Shown one piece after another: positions 15,085-23,873 of a stretch of DNA of 64,000 nt. The stretch spans positions 1 to 64,000 of the forward strand of contig NZ_VTOX01000006.1 in NCBI RefSeq assembly GCF_012184415.1, in the 5' to 3' direction. This DNA is from Ramlibacter lithotrophicus. Lineage in GTDB: Bacteria; Pseudomonadota; Gammaproteobacteria; Burkholderiales; Burkholderiaceae_C. The position numbers were made by a program, and so were the translations under genes. The notes under the pieces were generated by a model. It was not told the origin of the DNA. It saw only the letters and a list, made by a program, of their open reading frames with translations, and did no database searches. The first letter of the stretch is position 1. Each line of letters begins with the position of its first letter.

Positions 15085-15822
15085 ATGACCCAAGACACCG
15101 CGCAGCACACGGTGCGCCCCGAAACCGTGGAACGCTTCAGGCGCGTGAGCACGGCCACCATCTGCACCTGCCTCTACAAGCGCGGCCTGCGCCACCAGTT
15201 CGTCCAGGACGTGCAGCCGGTAGGCCGCTACGAGCGCAACATGGTCGGTCCGGCCTTCACCCTGCGCTACATGCCGGCGCGCGAGGACCTCAACGCACTG
15301 GAGGTGTTCCGCGATCGCGGCCATCCGCAGCGCAAGGCGGTCGAGGAGTGCCCGCCGGGCGCGGTGATGGTGATCGACAGCCGCAAGGACGCGCGGGCCG
15401 CGTCGGCTGGCGGCATCCTGGTCGGGCGCCTGCACGCCCGCGGCGTGGCCGGTGTCGTCACCGACGGCGGGTTCCGCGATTCGAGCGACATCGGCAAGCT
15501 GCCGATGCCGGCGTATCACCAGCGGCCGAGCGCGCCGACCAACCTGACGCTGCACCAGGCGATCGACATCAACGTGCCGATCGGCTGCGGCGACGCGCCC
15601 GTCTTCCCCGGCGACATGGTGGTCGGCGACGGCGACGGCGTGGTGATCGTGCCGGCCCACCTCGCCGACGAGATCGCCGCCGAGGCCACCGAGATGACGG
15701 TGTTCGAGGACTTCGTGGAAGACGAGGTCAGGCGCGGCCGCTCGATCCTGGGCCTGTATCCGGCGACCGACCCGCAGACGCAGGTCGACTTCGCCGCGTG
15801 GCGCAAGTCCAGGGGCCGCTGA
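15085..15822 (+). CDS. RraA-family protein (ribonuclease regulator / aldolase-like)
   Basis: 245 residues from the ATG at 15085. STATICTCLYKRGLRH begins the RraA/HMG-CHA aldolase fold; VTDGGFRDSSDIGKLPMPAY gives the G-G-x-R-D active-site motif, and GCGDAPVFPGDMVVGDGDGVVIVP the conserved P-G-D-x-V-x-x-D-x-D-G loop. Family members include metal-dependent aldolases and decarboxylases of central aromatic catabolism and, in E. coli, the RNase E inhibitor RraA. An enzymatic role is as likely as RNA regulation here; the neighbours do not decide. Confidence 0.85.
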   Translation: MTQDTAQHTVRPETVERFRRVSTATICTCLYKRGLRHQFVQDVQPVGRYERNMVGPAFTLRYMPAREDLNALEVFRDRGHPQRKAVEECPPGAVMVIDSRKDARAASAGGILVGRLHARGVAGVVTDGGFRDSSDIGKLPMPAYHQRPSAPTNLTLHQAIDINVPIGCGDAPVFPGDMVVGDGDGVVIVPAHLADEIAAEATEMTVFEDFVEDEVRRGRSILGLYPATDPQTQVDFAAWRKSRGR

Positions 15823-15838
15823 CCGCCGGCGCGGCGGA

Positions 15839-16468
15839 TCACTGGCCGACCAGCATGTTGACGATTTCGCCGTTGCGGCCGATCAGGAGGTAGTTGCCGG
15901 GCTCCGGCTGCACCCACTGGTGGCCGGGCGGCGGCGCATACAGGCGGTGTGCCCGCCAGTCGTTGACGACGAACTGGCGCTGGCGGTATTCGGAGGGCAA
16001 CGGATCGCCGGGGCGCAACCGCGGGGCGCGGGGATTCCAGCGCCGCTCGGCGCGGTCGTCGCCACGGCCCTGCCACTGCGGGGACGGCTGGACCTGGGCT
16101 GGCGGCTGGACATGAACGGGTGGCTGGACGTAGACCGGCGGCCCGCCTCGGCCGGGGTGGTCCTGCGGCTGGCGGCCCCAGCGCTCGCCCCCCTGGCCGC
16201 GCCAGCCGTCGGGGCGCTCGGCTTCGAAGCGCCGCTGCTCGCGCCGGTCCTGCCGGTCGCGTCCGCCGCGCGGGTCGGCTGGCTGCACCCAGCGACGGTC
16301 GCCTCCGCGGTCGCCGCGTGGCTCTCCCTGCTGCACCCAGCGGCGCTCGTCGCCGCGGCCGCCCCGACCGCGGTCGTCGGGCTGGGCGACAGCCGGCGTC
16401 CCCAGCCCGGCGACGGCCAGGGCGAGGGCGAGCGCGGCGGCTGTGAAGGGCGAAGCTTTCCCGGACAT
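15839..16468 (-). CDS. RcnB-family exported protein, Arg/Gly/Gln-rich
   Basis: 209 residues. A signal peptide (AAALALALAVAGLGTPAVA) is followed by about 110 residues of low-complexity DRGGRGDERRWVQQGEPRGD-like sequence and a P-V-Y-V-Q-P-P-V-H-V-Q repeat. The C-terminal 60 residues (GDPLPSEYRQRQFVVNDWRA ... YLLIGRNGEIVNMLVG) match the RcnB domain of Ni/Co homeostasis proteins. The RcnB role is known in E. coli; a metal role here is inferred only from the domain. A stem in the low-complexity part may reflect expanded repeats. Confidence 0.8.
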   Translation of the reverse strand: MSGKASPFTAAALALALAVAGLGTPAVAQPDDRGRGGRGDERRWVQQGEPRGDRGGDRRWVQPADPRGGRDRQDRREQRRFEAERPDGWRGQGGERWGRQPQDHPGRGGPPVYVQPPVHVQPPAQVQPSPQWQGRGDDRAERRWNPRAPRLRPGDPLPSEYRQRQFVVNDWRAHRLYAPPPGHQWVQPEPGNYLLIGRNGEIVNMLVGQ

Positions 16469-16545
16469 GGGCCCAATGATGCGGCGAAAAGGTGTCCGCC
16501 GTGCAAAGACGGCGTGCCGGGCGTGCAAATGCGCAGGCCCCGGCC

Positions 16546-17334
16546 CTACTCCACGCCCAGCAGTTCGTAGATCCGGCGGACGTACTCGCCGAACTCGGGG
16601 CTCGTCTTGACGTGTAGCTTGCGCGGCTCCTCGAGCTCGATCGGGAAGCAGTCCGCCATGCGGGCCGGGCCCGCGGTGAGGACGGCGCAGCGCGAGCCGA
16701 GGAACACTGCTTCGTGGATGCTGTGGGTGACGACGACGAACGTGGTCCGGCTCTCGGCCCAGATCCTCAGCATCTCCAGGTTCATCTTCTCGCGCGTGAG
16801 GGCATCGAGCGCGCCGAACGGCTCGTCCATCAGCACGAGCTTGGGCGAGTGGATCAGCGCCCGGGCGATGGCGGCGCGCTGCTGCATGCCGCCGGAGAGC
16901 TCGTACGGATACTTGTTGTCGAAACCGGCCAGGCCGACCATCTCCAGCAGTTCGTGCGCGCGCTGCGTCGCCTGCCTGCGGTCCAGGTGCAGGATGTCGG
17001 CCGGCAGCAGCACGTTCTCCAGGATGGTCCGCCACTTGAGCAGCAACGGCTGCTGGAACACCATGCCGACGTCGCGCCCCGGATTGAAGTTGCCGCCGCC
17101 CACCTCCAGCGTGCCGCCGTCGTGGGACTGCAGCCCGGACAGGATCTTCAGCAGGGTCGTCTTGCCGCAGCCCGACGGCCCCACCAGCGACACCATGTCG
17201 CCGGGGAAGATGTCCATCGTGACGTCCGAGACGGCGAGGAATTCCTCGTCGCGCTTGCGGTACACCTTGCGCAGGTTGCGCATGCGGATCAGCGGCTCGC
17301 CGGCCGCGGCCTGCGGCTCGCGCGCGGCGTTCAT
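16546..17334 (-). CDS. ABC transporter ATP-binding protein (nitrate/taurine/pyrimidine family)
   Basis: 262 residues from the ATG at 17334, which overlaps the upstream stop as ATGA; a Met at 17343 is possible. Walker A GPSGCGKT (52-59), signature LSGGMQQR, Walker B LVLMDEPFGALD and the switch His in VVTHSIHEA are intact. The sequence places it with the SsuB/TauB/ThiZ group, consistent with the permease and NMT1-like binding protein of the same locus. It is the last gene of the five-gene minus-strand operon that starts at 21186. Confidence 0.92.
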   Translation of the reverse strand: MNAAREPQAAAGEPLIRMRNLRKVYRKRDEEFLAVSDVTMDIFPGDMVSLVGPSGCGKTTLLKILSGLQSHDGGTLEVGGGNFNPGRDVGMVFQQPLLLKWRTILENVLLPADILHLDRRQATQRAHELLEMVGLAGFDNKYPYELSGGMQQRAAIARALIHSPKLVLMDEPFGALDALTREKMNLEMLRIWAESRTTFVVVTHSIHEAVFLGSRCAVLTAGPARMADCFPIELEEPRKLHVKTSPEFGEYVRRIYELLGVE

Positions 17335-18398
17335 GACAGCCATCGCTGCAGGTTCTCGCTGACGAAGGCGTCGTCCGAGAGGTCCGCATGCATGCGGTAG
17401 ACGCGGTCGATCTCCCCGGCCTGGCCGGGCCCCAGGCCCTCGGCCGGATCGAGGCACCAGATGCCTTCGAGCAGGCCTTGCCGGCGCAGCACCTCGTGGC
17501 AGCCGGCGATGCAGCCGTGAAAGTTGTTGGCGACGTCGAAGAACGCGGAGTTGCAGTCGGTCACGCGCGCGTCGAGCGCCAGCAGCTCGGGGCCGAGGCT
17601 GCCGCCGCCCTGCGCCAGTTCGGACTTGATGCGAGCGAGCTGCTGCACCGCGCTGCGGGTCCACACCGACCAGTGGCCGAGCAACCCGCCGCGGAACCGC
17701 ACGCTGACCGGCGCGCCATCGCGCATGGCCACGAACGGCAGCGCGAGGTCCAGCACGATGTGGTCGTCGTTGCCGGTGTACAGGAACACGCGCTCCTCGG
17801 CGCGCGCCGCCACCACTCCGCGCACGACGTCGAGCGTGCGATAGCGGTTGAACGGCGCCACCTTGATCGCCAGCGCATTGGGGATCGAGGCGAAGCGCCG
17901 CCAGAAGTCGCTGGAGAGCACCGGGCCGCCGACGGCCGTCTGCAGGTAGAAGCCGACCAGCGGGATCTCCCGGGCCACCGCCTCGCAATGCTCGATCAGC
18001 TGGTCCTCGGGCGCACCGGCCAGTGCCGCGAGGCTGAGCAGCCCCGCGTGGTAGCCGAGGCCCACGGCGATCCGCGCCTCGTTCTTCGCCTGCGCGGTGC
18101 CGCCGCACAGGCCGGCGATCATCGCCATCGGGCGTTGGTCCCAGTCCAGCCGGTCCTGCATGGCGCTGCGCAGCACGGTTTCGTACAGGCCGTGTTCGCG
18201 GATCGCGAACTGCGTGGTGTGCACGCCCACGGCCAGCCCGCCGACGCCGGCGTCGACGTAGTAGCGGGTGAGCGCGCGCTGCCGGCGCGCATCGAAGCGG
18301 CGGCTGGCGTCGAGCGCCAGCGGGTGCGCCGGGATGACGGCGCCCTGCGCCAACAGCGACAGCACGTTCTCGGGGAGGTCGGATCGGTTCAAGGCCAT
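17331..18398 (-). CDS. DUF993/dihydrodipicolinate-synthase-like protein
   Basis: 355 residues. The barrel pattern (GAVIPAHPLALDASRRFDAR; RYYVDAGVGGLAVGVHTTQF; PLVGFYLQTAVGG; AIKVAPFNRYRT) is that of the DapA-type (beta/alpha)8 aldolase/lyase superfamily, where the Lys of AIKVAPF corresponds to the Schiff-base lysine. The substrate is unknown; the family is found beside ABC uptake genes and oxidoreductases, suggesting catabolism of the transported compound. Its stop overlaps the ATPase start by four bases. Confidence 0.75.
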   Translation of the reverse strand: MALNRSDLPENVLSLLAQGAVIPAHPLALDASRRFDARRQRALTRYYVDAGVGGLAVGVHTTQFAIREHGLYETVLRSAMQDRLDWDQRPMAMIAGLCGGTAQAKNEARIAVGLGYHAGLLSLAALAGAPEDQLIEHCEAVAREIPLVGFYLQTAVGGPVLSSDFWRRFASIPNALAIKVAPFNRYRTLDVVRGVVAARAEERVFLYTGNDDHIVLDLALPFVAMRDGAPVSVRFRGGLLGHWSVWTRSAVQQLARIKSELAQGGGSLGPELLALDARVTDCNSAFFDVANNFHGCIAGCHEVLRRQGLLEGIWCLDPAEGLGPGQAGEIDRVYRMHADLSDDAFVSENLQRWLS

Positions 18399-18423
18399 GG
18401 GATGCTCCTGTCGCGCGGCGCCC

Positions 18424-19326
18424 TCAGGCGAACTCGGGCCCGGCGACGGCGTGGATGAAGTGGGCCTGGCCCTGGGGCACGCATTGCCCGCCGAGCGCCA
18501 GCGCCATGCGGGCGAAGCCGCGCTGCGGCGTGAAACCGGCGTGGAGCAGCGCTTCGCGCAGCCGGGGCCGTTCGTCGGGTACGTCGATCAGCAGCGGCCC
18601 GCCGTAGCGCGCGGCCGCGTCCCGCAGGACGGCGATCGCCGCGGCCTCGTCGACGGCGACCAGCGGGCCGATGTGGTGCGCCACGCGCCCGCTGCGCACG
18701 ATCGCGAACCCCTGCGGCTGCCGCACGCAGCGCGAGTCGGGCCGCTCCAGCAGCGCACGCAGCAGCGCGGGCCGCGAGAAGCCGAGCGCCTCCTGGTCCA
18801 GTTCGGCGAGGCTGTCGAGATCGGGATGCGACGGCGGCAGTTCCGGGGCCGTGGCCGGCCGCGCCTCGCGCCGCCACCGCGTGAGCCGCCACAGCACCTC
18901 GAAACCGAATTTCGCATACAGCGCCTCGCCCGCCGGCGTGGCGTCCAGCATCGCGATGCGGCCCTGCGCCTGGATGTGGCGCAGGCACTCGCGGAAGACC
19001 AGGCGGCCGAGCCCGCGCCCGCGGCTGGCGGGGGTCACGAGGATCATGCTGATCCACGCGACGCCGCGGCCGGTCACGCTGGCAAGGCAACCGGGGCGGC
19101 TCTCCCCCATCGGCAGCACGGCGCCGCTCGCCAGGAAGCGGCCGGCGTCGTCGCGCACCACGTAGATCGCGCCGCTGTCGAAGAAGACGCGCCAGTCGTC
19201 GAAGGTCTGGTTCCAGTGGCTCTGCTCGACGAGCTCGCCCAGCATCGCCAGCGCCTGCGGCGTCAGCTGCGCCAGCCGCTCGACCTCGGTCACCGCGGCC
19301 GGGGCTTGGGGCTCAGTACCTGCCAT
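18424..19326 (-). CDS. GNAT-family acetyltransferase, tandem-domain type
   Basis: 300 residues. The N-terminal half is a canonical [24 protein letters not shown], then [20 protein letters not shown] with the acetyl-CoA-binding R-G-x-G-x-G/A loop. The C-terminal half (from about 165) resembles the second GNAT-like domain of the YitF-type double-domain proteins ([31 protein letters not shown]). The start overlaps the epimerase gene by 14 nt and the DUF993 gene starts 25 nt after the stop, so it belongs to the operon. The acceptor is unknown. Confidence 0.8.
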   Translation of the reverse strand: MAGTEPQAPAAVTEVERLAQLTPQALAMLGELVEQSHWNQTFDDWRVFFDSGAIYVVRDDAGRFLASGAVLPMGESRPGCLASVTGRGVAWISMILVTPASRGRGLGRLVFRECLRHIQAQGRIAMLDATPAGEALYAKFGFEVLWRLTRWRREARPATAPELPPSHPDLDSLAELDQEALGFSRPALLRALLERPDSRCVRQPQGFAIVRSGRVAHHIGPLVAVDEAAAIAVLRDAAARYGGPLLIDVPDERPRLREALLHAGFTPQRGFARMALALGGQCVPQGQAHFIHAVAGPEFA

Positions 19327-20377
19327 CCCGCGACTCGAACCTGGTCGGCTTGCCCAGCAGCCGCTGCTCGCGCGCGATCCAGTCCGCCATCCAGCCGACC
19401 AGCCGCAGCAGCGGGACGCGCGGATAGCCGAACAGCTGCTCGGCCTGGCTGGTGTTCATGAGCCAGGCGGTCGGCGCTTCCTGGCCGGTGATCGTCACCG
19501 GCTTGCCGAACCGGCGGCCGAACTCCTCGGCCAGCCAGCGCACCGAGGTCGTTTCGGGACCGCTCACGTTGATCGGCGAGGTCGGCACGGTGGCGGCGGC
19601 AAGGCAGCGCAGCGCCTGCGCATTGGCGTCGCCCTGCCAGATCACGTTGACATGGCCCATCGTGACGTCGACGGGCTCGCCGCGCCAGACCTTGAGCGCC
19701 ACGTCGGCCAGCACGCCGTAGCGCATGTCGATCGCGTAGCTGAGGCGAAAGAGCCGGCCGGGCGTGCCGTACTGCTGCGAGAAATGCTCGAACAGGCGCT
19801 CGCGGCCGACGCAGGAGTTGGCGTACTCGCCGGGCGGCGTGAGCGATTTCTCGTCCTCGCTCGCGCCCTGGCTGATCACCGGCACGAACGGGTAGACGCA
19901 GGCGGTGGAGAACGCCACGATGCGCGACTGGCGGAAGGTCTCGGCCACCAGCGCCGGCACGTACGCGTTCATCGCCCAGGTGAGCGGCGTGTTGCCCTCG
20001 GCGCCGAACTTGCGCCCGGCCATGAAGACCACGTTCCTGCACTGCGGCAGCTTCGCGACCGCCTCGCGATCCATCAGGTCGCAGGAGATCGTCTCGATGC
20101 CGTGCGCCTGAAGGCTTTCGCGCACGCCGGGCTCGGAGAAGCGAGCGACGGCGATCACGCGGCGCTCGCGCGGCATCGCGTTGCGCGCCAGCCGCGCCAG
20201 GGTCGGCCCCATCTTGCCGCCGACGCCCAGGATCAGGAGGTCGCCGTCGATGCCGGCCAGGTCCCGGACCAGCTCGCGCGACGGCGTGGCGAGGTAGTCC
20301 TCGAGCGCCGCCTCGTTCTCGAAGCGCTCCGGGAACGGCAGGTCGTCGAGCAGCGTGGGTTCGGCGGCAGCGGTCAT
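19313..20377 (-). CDS. NAD-dependent epimerase/dehydratase (SDR extended family)
   Basis: 354 residues. [20 protein letters not shown] is the Rossmann nucleotide motif (G-x-G-G-x-x-G). The catalytic Tyr may be in the [16 protein letters not shown] region (Y-x-x-x-x-x-R/K) and the substrate region is [11 protein letters not shown]. It starts at the ATG at 20377 in an ATGA overlap with the permease stop. With DUF993 and GNAT it forms the enzyme part of the locus; the substrate is probably the compound carried in. Confidence 0.8.
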   Translation of the reverse strand: MTAAAEPTLLDDLPFPERFENEAALEDYLATPSRELVRDLAGIDGDLLILGVGGKMGPTLARLARNAMPRERRVIAVARFSEPGVRESLQAHGIETISCDLMDREAVAKLPQCRNVVFMAGRKFGAEGNTPLTWAMNAYVPALVAETFRQSRIVAFSTACVYPFVPVISQGASEDEKSLTPPGEYANSCVGRERLFEHFSQQYGTPGRLFRLSYAIDMRYGVLADVALKVWRGEPVDVTMGHVNVIWQGDANAQALRCLAAATVPTSPINVSGPETTSVRWLAEEFGRRFGKPVTITGQEAPTAWLMNTSQAEQLFGYPRVPLLRLVGWMADWIAREQRLLGKPTRFESRDGRY

Positions 20378-21186
20378 TGCAGTCTCGCGTCTTGGGTGAT
20401 GAACAGGCGTTCCAGCAGGAGCACCAGCATGTACAGCAGCACGCCCAGGGCGGTGATCAGCAGCACCGCCATGAAGACGGCGGGGATGTCCAGCGATGCC
20501 TGCACCTGGATCATCAGGTAGCCCAGGCCCTTGTCCGAGGCGATGAACTCGCCGACGACGGCGCCCGCCACCGCCAGCACCGTGGCGACCTTCATCCCGG
20601 AGAAGACATAGGGCAGCGATCCCGGCAGCTGGATGTGGCGGAACAACTGCCAGCGCGATCCCTTGAGCGCGCGGACCAGGTCCAGCAGGTCGGGCTCGGT
20701 CTCGTTCAGGCCGCGGATCGTGGTCAGCAGGATCGGGAAGAAGCAGAGGCTGAACGTGATCAGGATGTTGGGGCCGATGCCGTAGCTGAACCAGACGATG
20801 ATCAGCGGCCCGAGCGCCACCTTGGGGATCATGTTCAGCGTCACCAGCAGCGGGAACACCAGCAGCATCAGCTTGCGGCTGGTCACGAACAGCAGCGCCG
20901 CCAGGATGCCAAGCACCACGCCCAGCGTGTAGCCGGCGAACACCTCCAGCGCCGTCACGGCGGTGTTGGACAGCCAGCTGAGGTTCTCGTTGCCCAGCGA
21001 CGCCAGCACCCGCGACGGCGCGGGCAGGATGAATTGCTGGATGTCGAACACGCGCACCGCCGCTTCCCACAGCGCGATGCCGGCCAGGTGCACCGAAACG
21101 ATCAGCGCCCAGCGCTGCCAGCGCGGCTGCCCGGCGGCCAGGCCGGGCAGCACCGGGGCCGCGAGCGCGTTGTCGGAGGAGGTCAT
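20374..21186 (-). CDS. ABC transporter permease (BPD_transp_1, SsuC/TauC type)
   Basis: 270 residues with about six transmembrane helices. The EAA-type loop reads [24 protein letters not shown], which contacts the ATPase. [14 protein letters not shown] at the start of the periplasmic part is typical of the sulfonate/nitrate/pyrimidine permeases. First gene of the operon; a promoter TTGACA-N17-TATCAT with the TetR-type operator over its -35 box lies upstream. Confidence 0.93.
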   Translation of the reverse strand: MTSSDNALAAPVLPGLAAGQPRWQRWALIVSVHLAGIALWEAAVRVFDIQQFILPAPSRVLASLGNENLSWLSNTAVTALEVFAGYTLGVVLGILAALLFVTSRKLMLLVFPLLVTLNMIPKVALGPLIIVWFSYGIGPNILITFSLCFFPILLTTIRGLNETEPDLLDLVRALKGSRWQLFRHIQLPGSLPYVFSGMKVATVLAVAGAVVGEFIASDKGLGYLMIQVQASLDIPAVFMAVLLITALGVLLYMLVLLLERLFITQDARLQ

Positions 21187-21210
21187 GCGGGACGGGGAAA
21201 AGTGCGCGAA

Positions 21211-21253
21211 ATGATAGGAGCGGCGCCCGGCAGTGTCAACCAGATGGTTGACA
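21211..21253 (-). promoter_or_regulatory. Promoter and palindromic operator of the ABC permease operon
   Basis: On the minus strand, TTGACA (21239-21234), a 17-nt spacer and TATCAT (21216-21211) form a near-consensus sigma-70 promoter. The -35 box lies inside the perfect palindrome TGTCAACCAGATGGTTGACA at 21234-21253 (9-bp arms, 2-bp centre). A related palindrome lies at 21961-21980 on the other side of tetR, so binding by that regulator is likely. Confidence 0.75.
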
Positions 21254-21258
21254 ACGCG

Positions 21259-21933
21259 TCAGCCGGCGCCCTCCGGCCGCAGCGCGTTGAGGGTGAAGGC
21301 GATCACGTGGCGGCGCCGCGCCGCCAGCGCCGCGCGCGAGCCGAGCTTGCGGCCGAAGATCGCCGACAGCGTGTGGTTGTTGGAGAAGAAGAAGTACGAG
21401 ATGCCGGCCATCGAGATGTACACGTTGACGGCGTCGAAGTCGGCGCGAAAAACCCCCTGCTCCACCCCCTTGGCGAGCGTGGCATCGAGCATGTCGAGGA
21501 ACGGCGTGTGCATCCGGCGCAGCTTTTCCGATCCCAGGATGTGCTCGCCCTTGTTGCGGTTCTCGTCGGCCAGCAGCGCGATGAACTCCGGGTGCTCCAG
21601 CAGGTAGTCGAACGAAAAGCCCACCAGTTGCGCCATCGCCTCCACCGGGTCGAGCTCGCCGAGCGACAGGCGCCGCTCCTTCTCGCGGATCTGCACGTAC
21701 ACCGATTCGAGCGCGGCCAGGTACAGGCCCTGCTTGCTGCCGAAGTAGTGGTAGACCAGCTGCTTGTTGAGGCCGGCGCCGGCGGCGATCTCGTCCACCC
21801 GCGCCCCTTCGAAGCCCTTGCGCGCGAACTGCGCGACGGCCGCCGTCATCAGCGCCTCGCGGCTGGCGGCGGGGTCGCGCCGCGGCGCCGGCGCGGCGCG
21901 GACGGGCGATGGGGAGCGCGCGGTCTTGGTCAC
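21259..21933 (-). CDS. TetR/AcrR-family transcriptional regulator of the uptake operon
   Basis: 224 residues if started at the GTG at 21933. The HTH domain has ALMTAAVAQFARKGFEGARV and DEIAAGAGLNKQLVYHYFGS as helices 2-3 and linker; the C-terminal domain begins LSLGELDPVEAMAQLVGFSF. Related regulators of pyrimidine and xenobiotic degradation (RutR-like C-terminal class) have similar layout. The frame extends to 22101 but that would overlap the divergent binding-protein gene. Palindromes on both sides support repression of both transcripts, including its own. Confidence 0.87.
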   Translation of the reverse strand: MTKTARSPSPVRAAPAPRRDPAASREALMTAAVAQFARKGFEGARVDEIAAGAGLNKQLVYHYFGSKQGLYLAALESVYVQIREKERRLSLGELDPVEAMAQLVGFSFDYLLEHPEFIALLADENRNKGEHILGSEKLRRMHTPFLDMLDATLAKGVEQGVFRADFDAVNVYISMAGISYFFFSNNHTLSAIFGRKLGSRAALAARRRHVIAFTLNALRPEGAG

Positions 21934-21955
21934 GGTGGAGTGCGGGTCGGACTGG

Positions 21956-21984
21956 TTGCCTGTCAACCAGCCAGTTGATACTAT
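21956..21984 (+). promoter_or_regulatory. Promoter and operator of the substrate-binding-protein gene
   Basis: TTGCCT (21956-21961), a 17-nt spacer and TACTAT (21979-21984) form a promoter reading right. The spacer carries TGTCAACCAGCCAGTTGATA (21961-21980), 16 of 20 bases identical to the palindrome at 21234-21253. It also lies 27 nt before the tetR start on the other strand, so autoregulation is possible. Confidence 0.65.
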
Positions 21985-22024
21985 CAGAGACACCTCACCT
22001 TCCATCTTCCCGGAGCGATTCACC

Positions 22025-23005
22025 ATGAAACACCTGCTGTCGGCGCTGGGCGCCGCCGCGATGCTGGCCGCCGCCCCCGCCGGCGCCGCGGAGTCGATCA
22101 ACCTGATGCTGAACTGGACGCCGACGGCCGACCACTCGCCGATCTACTTCGCCAAGGCCAAGGGCTGGTATTCGCAGGCCGGGCTCGACGTCAACATCGA
22201 GGCCGGGAAAGGGTCGGCCGTGTCGGCGCAGCGGGTCGGCTCCGGCGGCGCGGACCTCGGCATCTCGGACCTCGCCACGTCGATGCAGGCCAGGGGCAAG
22301 GGCGCGAACATCACCGCCGTGATGGTGATCTACGCCAACAGCCCGCAGGGCTTCTACTGGCTCAAGTCGTCGGGCATCAAGGGCCCGAAGGACTTCGTCG
22401 GCAAGAAGGTCGGCAACCCGCCCGGCGACGCGGCGCGCATCATGTGGCCGGCGTTCGCGAAAAAGGTCGGCATCGACCCGGCCTCGGTCAACTTCGTCAA
22501 CATCAGCCCGCCGGCCAAGGTCGCCGCGCTGAAGTCCAAGTCGGTGGACATCATCAGCGACTTCTACAACGAGCACGACCTGAAGGCCAGGGAGTTCGGG
22601 GCCGACCTCGGCTTCCAGCCGTGGCGCGAGATCGGCGTCAACCCGTACGGCAACTCGATCATCGTGAACAACGCGTTCCTTCAGGCCAACAAGGAGCGTG
22701 TGGCCAAGTTCACCTCGATCACGCAGCGCGCCTACGAAGCCTGCGTGAAGGACTTCAATCCTTGCCTGCAGGCGCTCACGGCCGCGGTCAGCGGCCTCAA
22801 TCCCGACAACCAGCGCGACCAGTGGGAGCGCATCAAGACGCTGATGCGCGACGACACGACCGCGCTCGGCGCGTTCGACCCGGCGCGGGTGAAGGCCGAC
22901 TACGAACTGGTGTCGTCGCTGATCGGCGTGGACAAGGCGTTCGATCCGGCCACGATGTTCACCAACGACTTCCTGGACAAGAAGCTGAAGATGCCGGCGA
23001 AGTAA
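22025..23005 (+). CDS. ABC transporter substrate-binding protein, NMT1/THI5-like
   Basis: 326 residues with a signal peptide of about 22 residues ending APAGAAE. INLMLNWTPTADHSPIYFAK is the signature of the NMT1/THI5-like family, which binds hydroxymethylpyrimidine, riboflavin-like or aromatic ligands; VGSGGADLGISDLAT and VNPYGNSIIVNN follow the usual pattern. Divergent from tetR and the permease operon, with its own controlled promoter. The ligand is not readable from the sequence. Confidence 0.9.
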   Translation: MKHLLSALGAAAMLAAAPAGAAESINLMLNWTPTADHSPIYFAKAKGWYSQAGLDVNIEAGKGSAVSAQRVGSGGADLGISDLATSMQARGKGANITAVMVIYANSPQGFYWLKSSGIKGPKDFVGKKVGNPPGDAARIMWPAFAKKVGIDPASVNFVNISPPAKVAALKSKSVDIISDFYNEHDLKAREFGADLGFQPWREIGVNPYGNSIIVNNAFLQANKERVAKFTSITQRAYEACVKDFNPCLQALTAAVSGLNPDNQRDQWERIKTLMRDDTTALGAFDPARVKADYELVSSLIGVDKAFDPATMFTNDFLDKKLKMPAK

Positions 23006-23026
23006 GGCGTCGCCGGCGACGCTGGA

Positions 23027-23050
23027 ACGGGCGCCGCGGCGCCCGTTTTC
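23027..23050 (+). terminator. Rho-independent terminator
   Basis: ACGGGCGCC, loop GC, GGCGCCCGT, then TTTC, directly after the binding-protein gene; the stem also ends close to the YitT stop on the other strand. Confidence 0.7.
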
Positions 23051-23055
23051 ACTGG

Positions 23056-23691
23056 TCACACGGCCAGGTACCGCCCGGGCTTGTGGTTGATCGCCAGCGT
23101 CAGGTTCAGCACCACAGCGCCGAGCACGGACAGCGCCACCCGCGGCAGGTCGGCCACGAACAGCGCCGCGAGCAGGATCAGGCCGTCCAGCAGCATCTGC
23201 ACCTTGCCGGCGCGCCAGCCGAGCCGCTCCTGCAGGAACAGCACCAGCGTGTTGAGGCCGCCCAGGCTGGCCCGGTGCCGGAACAGGATCAGCATGCCGG
23301 TGCCGCACAGCAGCCCGCCCAGGACGGCGGCGAGCACCGGCGAGAGGTGCCGGAACGCCAGGCCGAGCGGCAGGTAATGCGCCATCAGCGCCAGCAGTCC
23401 CACCGCCGCGAAGGTCTTGAACGTGAACGCCGCGCCCATCCGCGTCCACGCGAGGACGTAGAACGGCAGGTTCACCAGGAAGTAGGCGGGCCCGAAATCG
23501 ATGCCGCTGGCATAGTGGGCCAGCAACGCCAGCCCCACGGTGCCGCCCGTCAGGAGGCCCGCCTGGTTGAACATGATCACGCCCAGGGCCACGAACAGCG
23601 TGCCGGTGGCCAGCGCCTGCAGGTCCTCGTAGGGGCGATGGCGGGCGGTGGGTTCGCTGGCGGGCGGGACGATGGCGACAGGCTGGCTCAT
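23056..23691 (-). CDS. YitT-family membrane protein
   Basis: 211 residues with five or so transmembrane helices. GTLFVALGVIMFNQAGLLTG and GTVGLALLAHYASGIDFGPA, then NLPFYVLAW, are diagnostic of the YitT/DUF161 fold, but this is the short form lacking the C-terminal DUF2179 domain of Firmicutes members. Function is unknown; transport is suspected for the family. Divergent from the histidine kinase gene. Confidence 0.88.
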   Translation of the reverse strand: MSQPVAIVPPASEPTARHRPYEDLQALATGTLFVALGVIMFNQAGLLTGGTVGLALLAHYASGIDFGPAYFLVNLPFYVLAWTRMGAAFTFKTFAAVGLLALMAHYLPLGLAFRHLSPVLAAVLGGLLCGTGMLILFRHRASLGGLNTLVLFLQERLGWRAGKVQMLLDGLILLAALFVADLPRVALSVLGAVVLNLTLAINHKPGRYLAV

Positions 23692-23873
23692 GGTGCGCTG
23701 CGACGATAGCGGCCGGCGGCGGCGCTGTCGTTGACGGATGTCATGCGTGGCGGGACCGCTCGCGCACGCGGGGCGTGCAACCGAATGTGAGAGGCCGCCT
23801 CCTGTTGACGCGGGTCACTGTGGGAGCGGGTGGGCAGACGAAGAATACGGGCATCCACAGGCGGGAGCACAGC

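Noticed and set aside
21259..22101. TetR start at 22101 instead of 21933
   Set aside because: It would overlap the signal peptide region of the divergent binding-protein gene and the promoter/operator; the GTG at 21933 is better placed.
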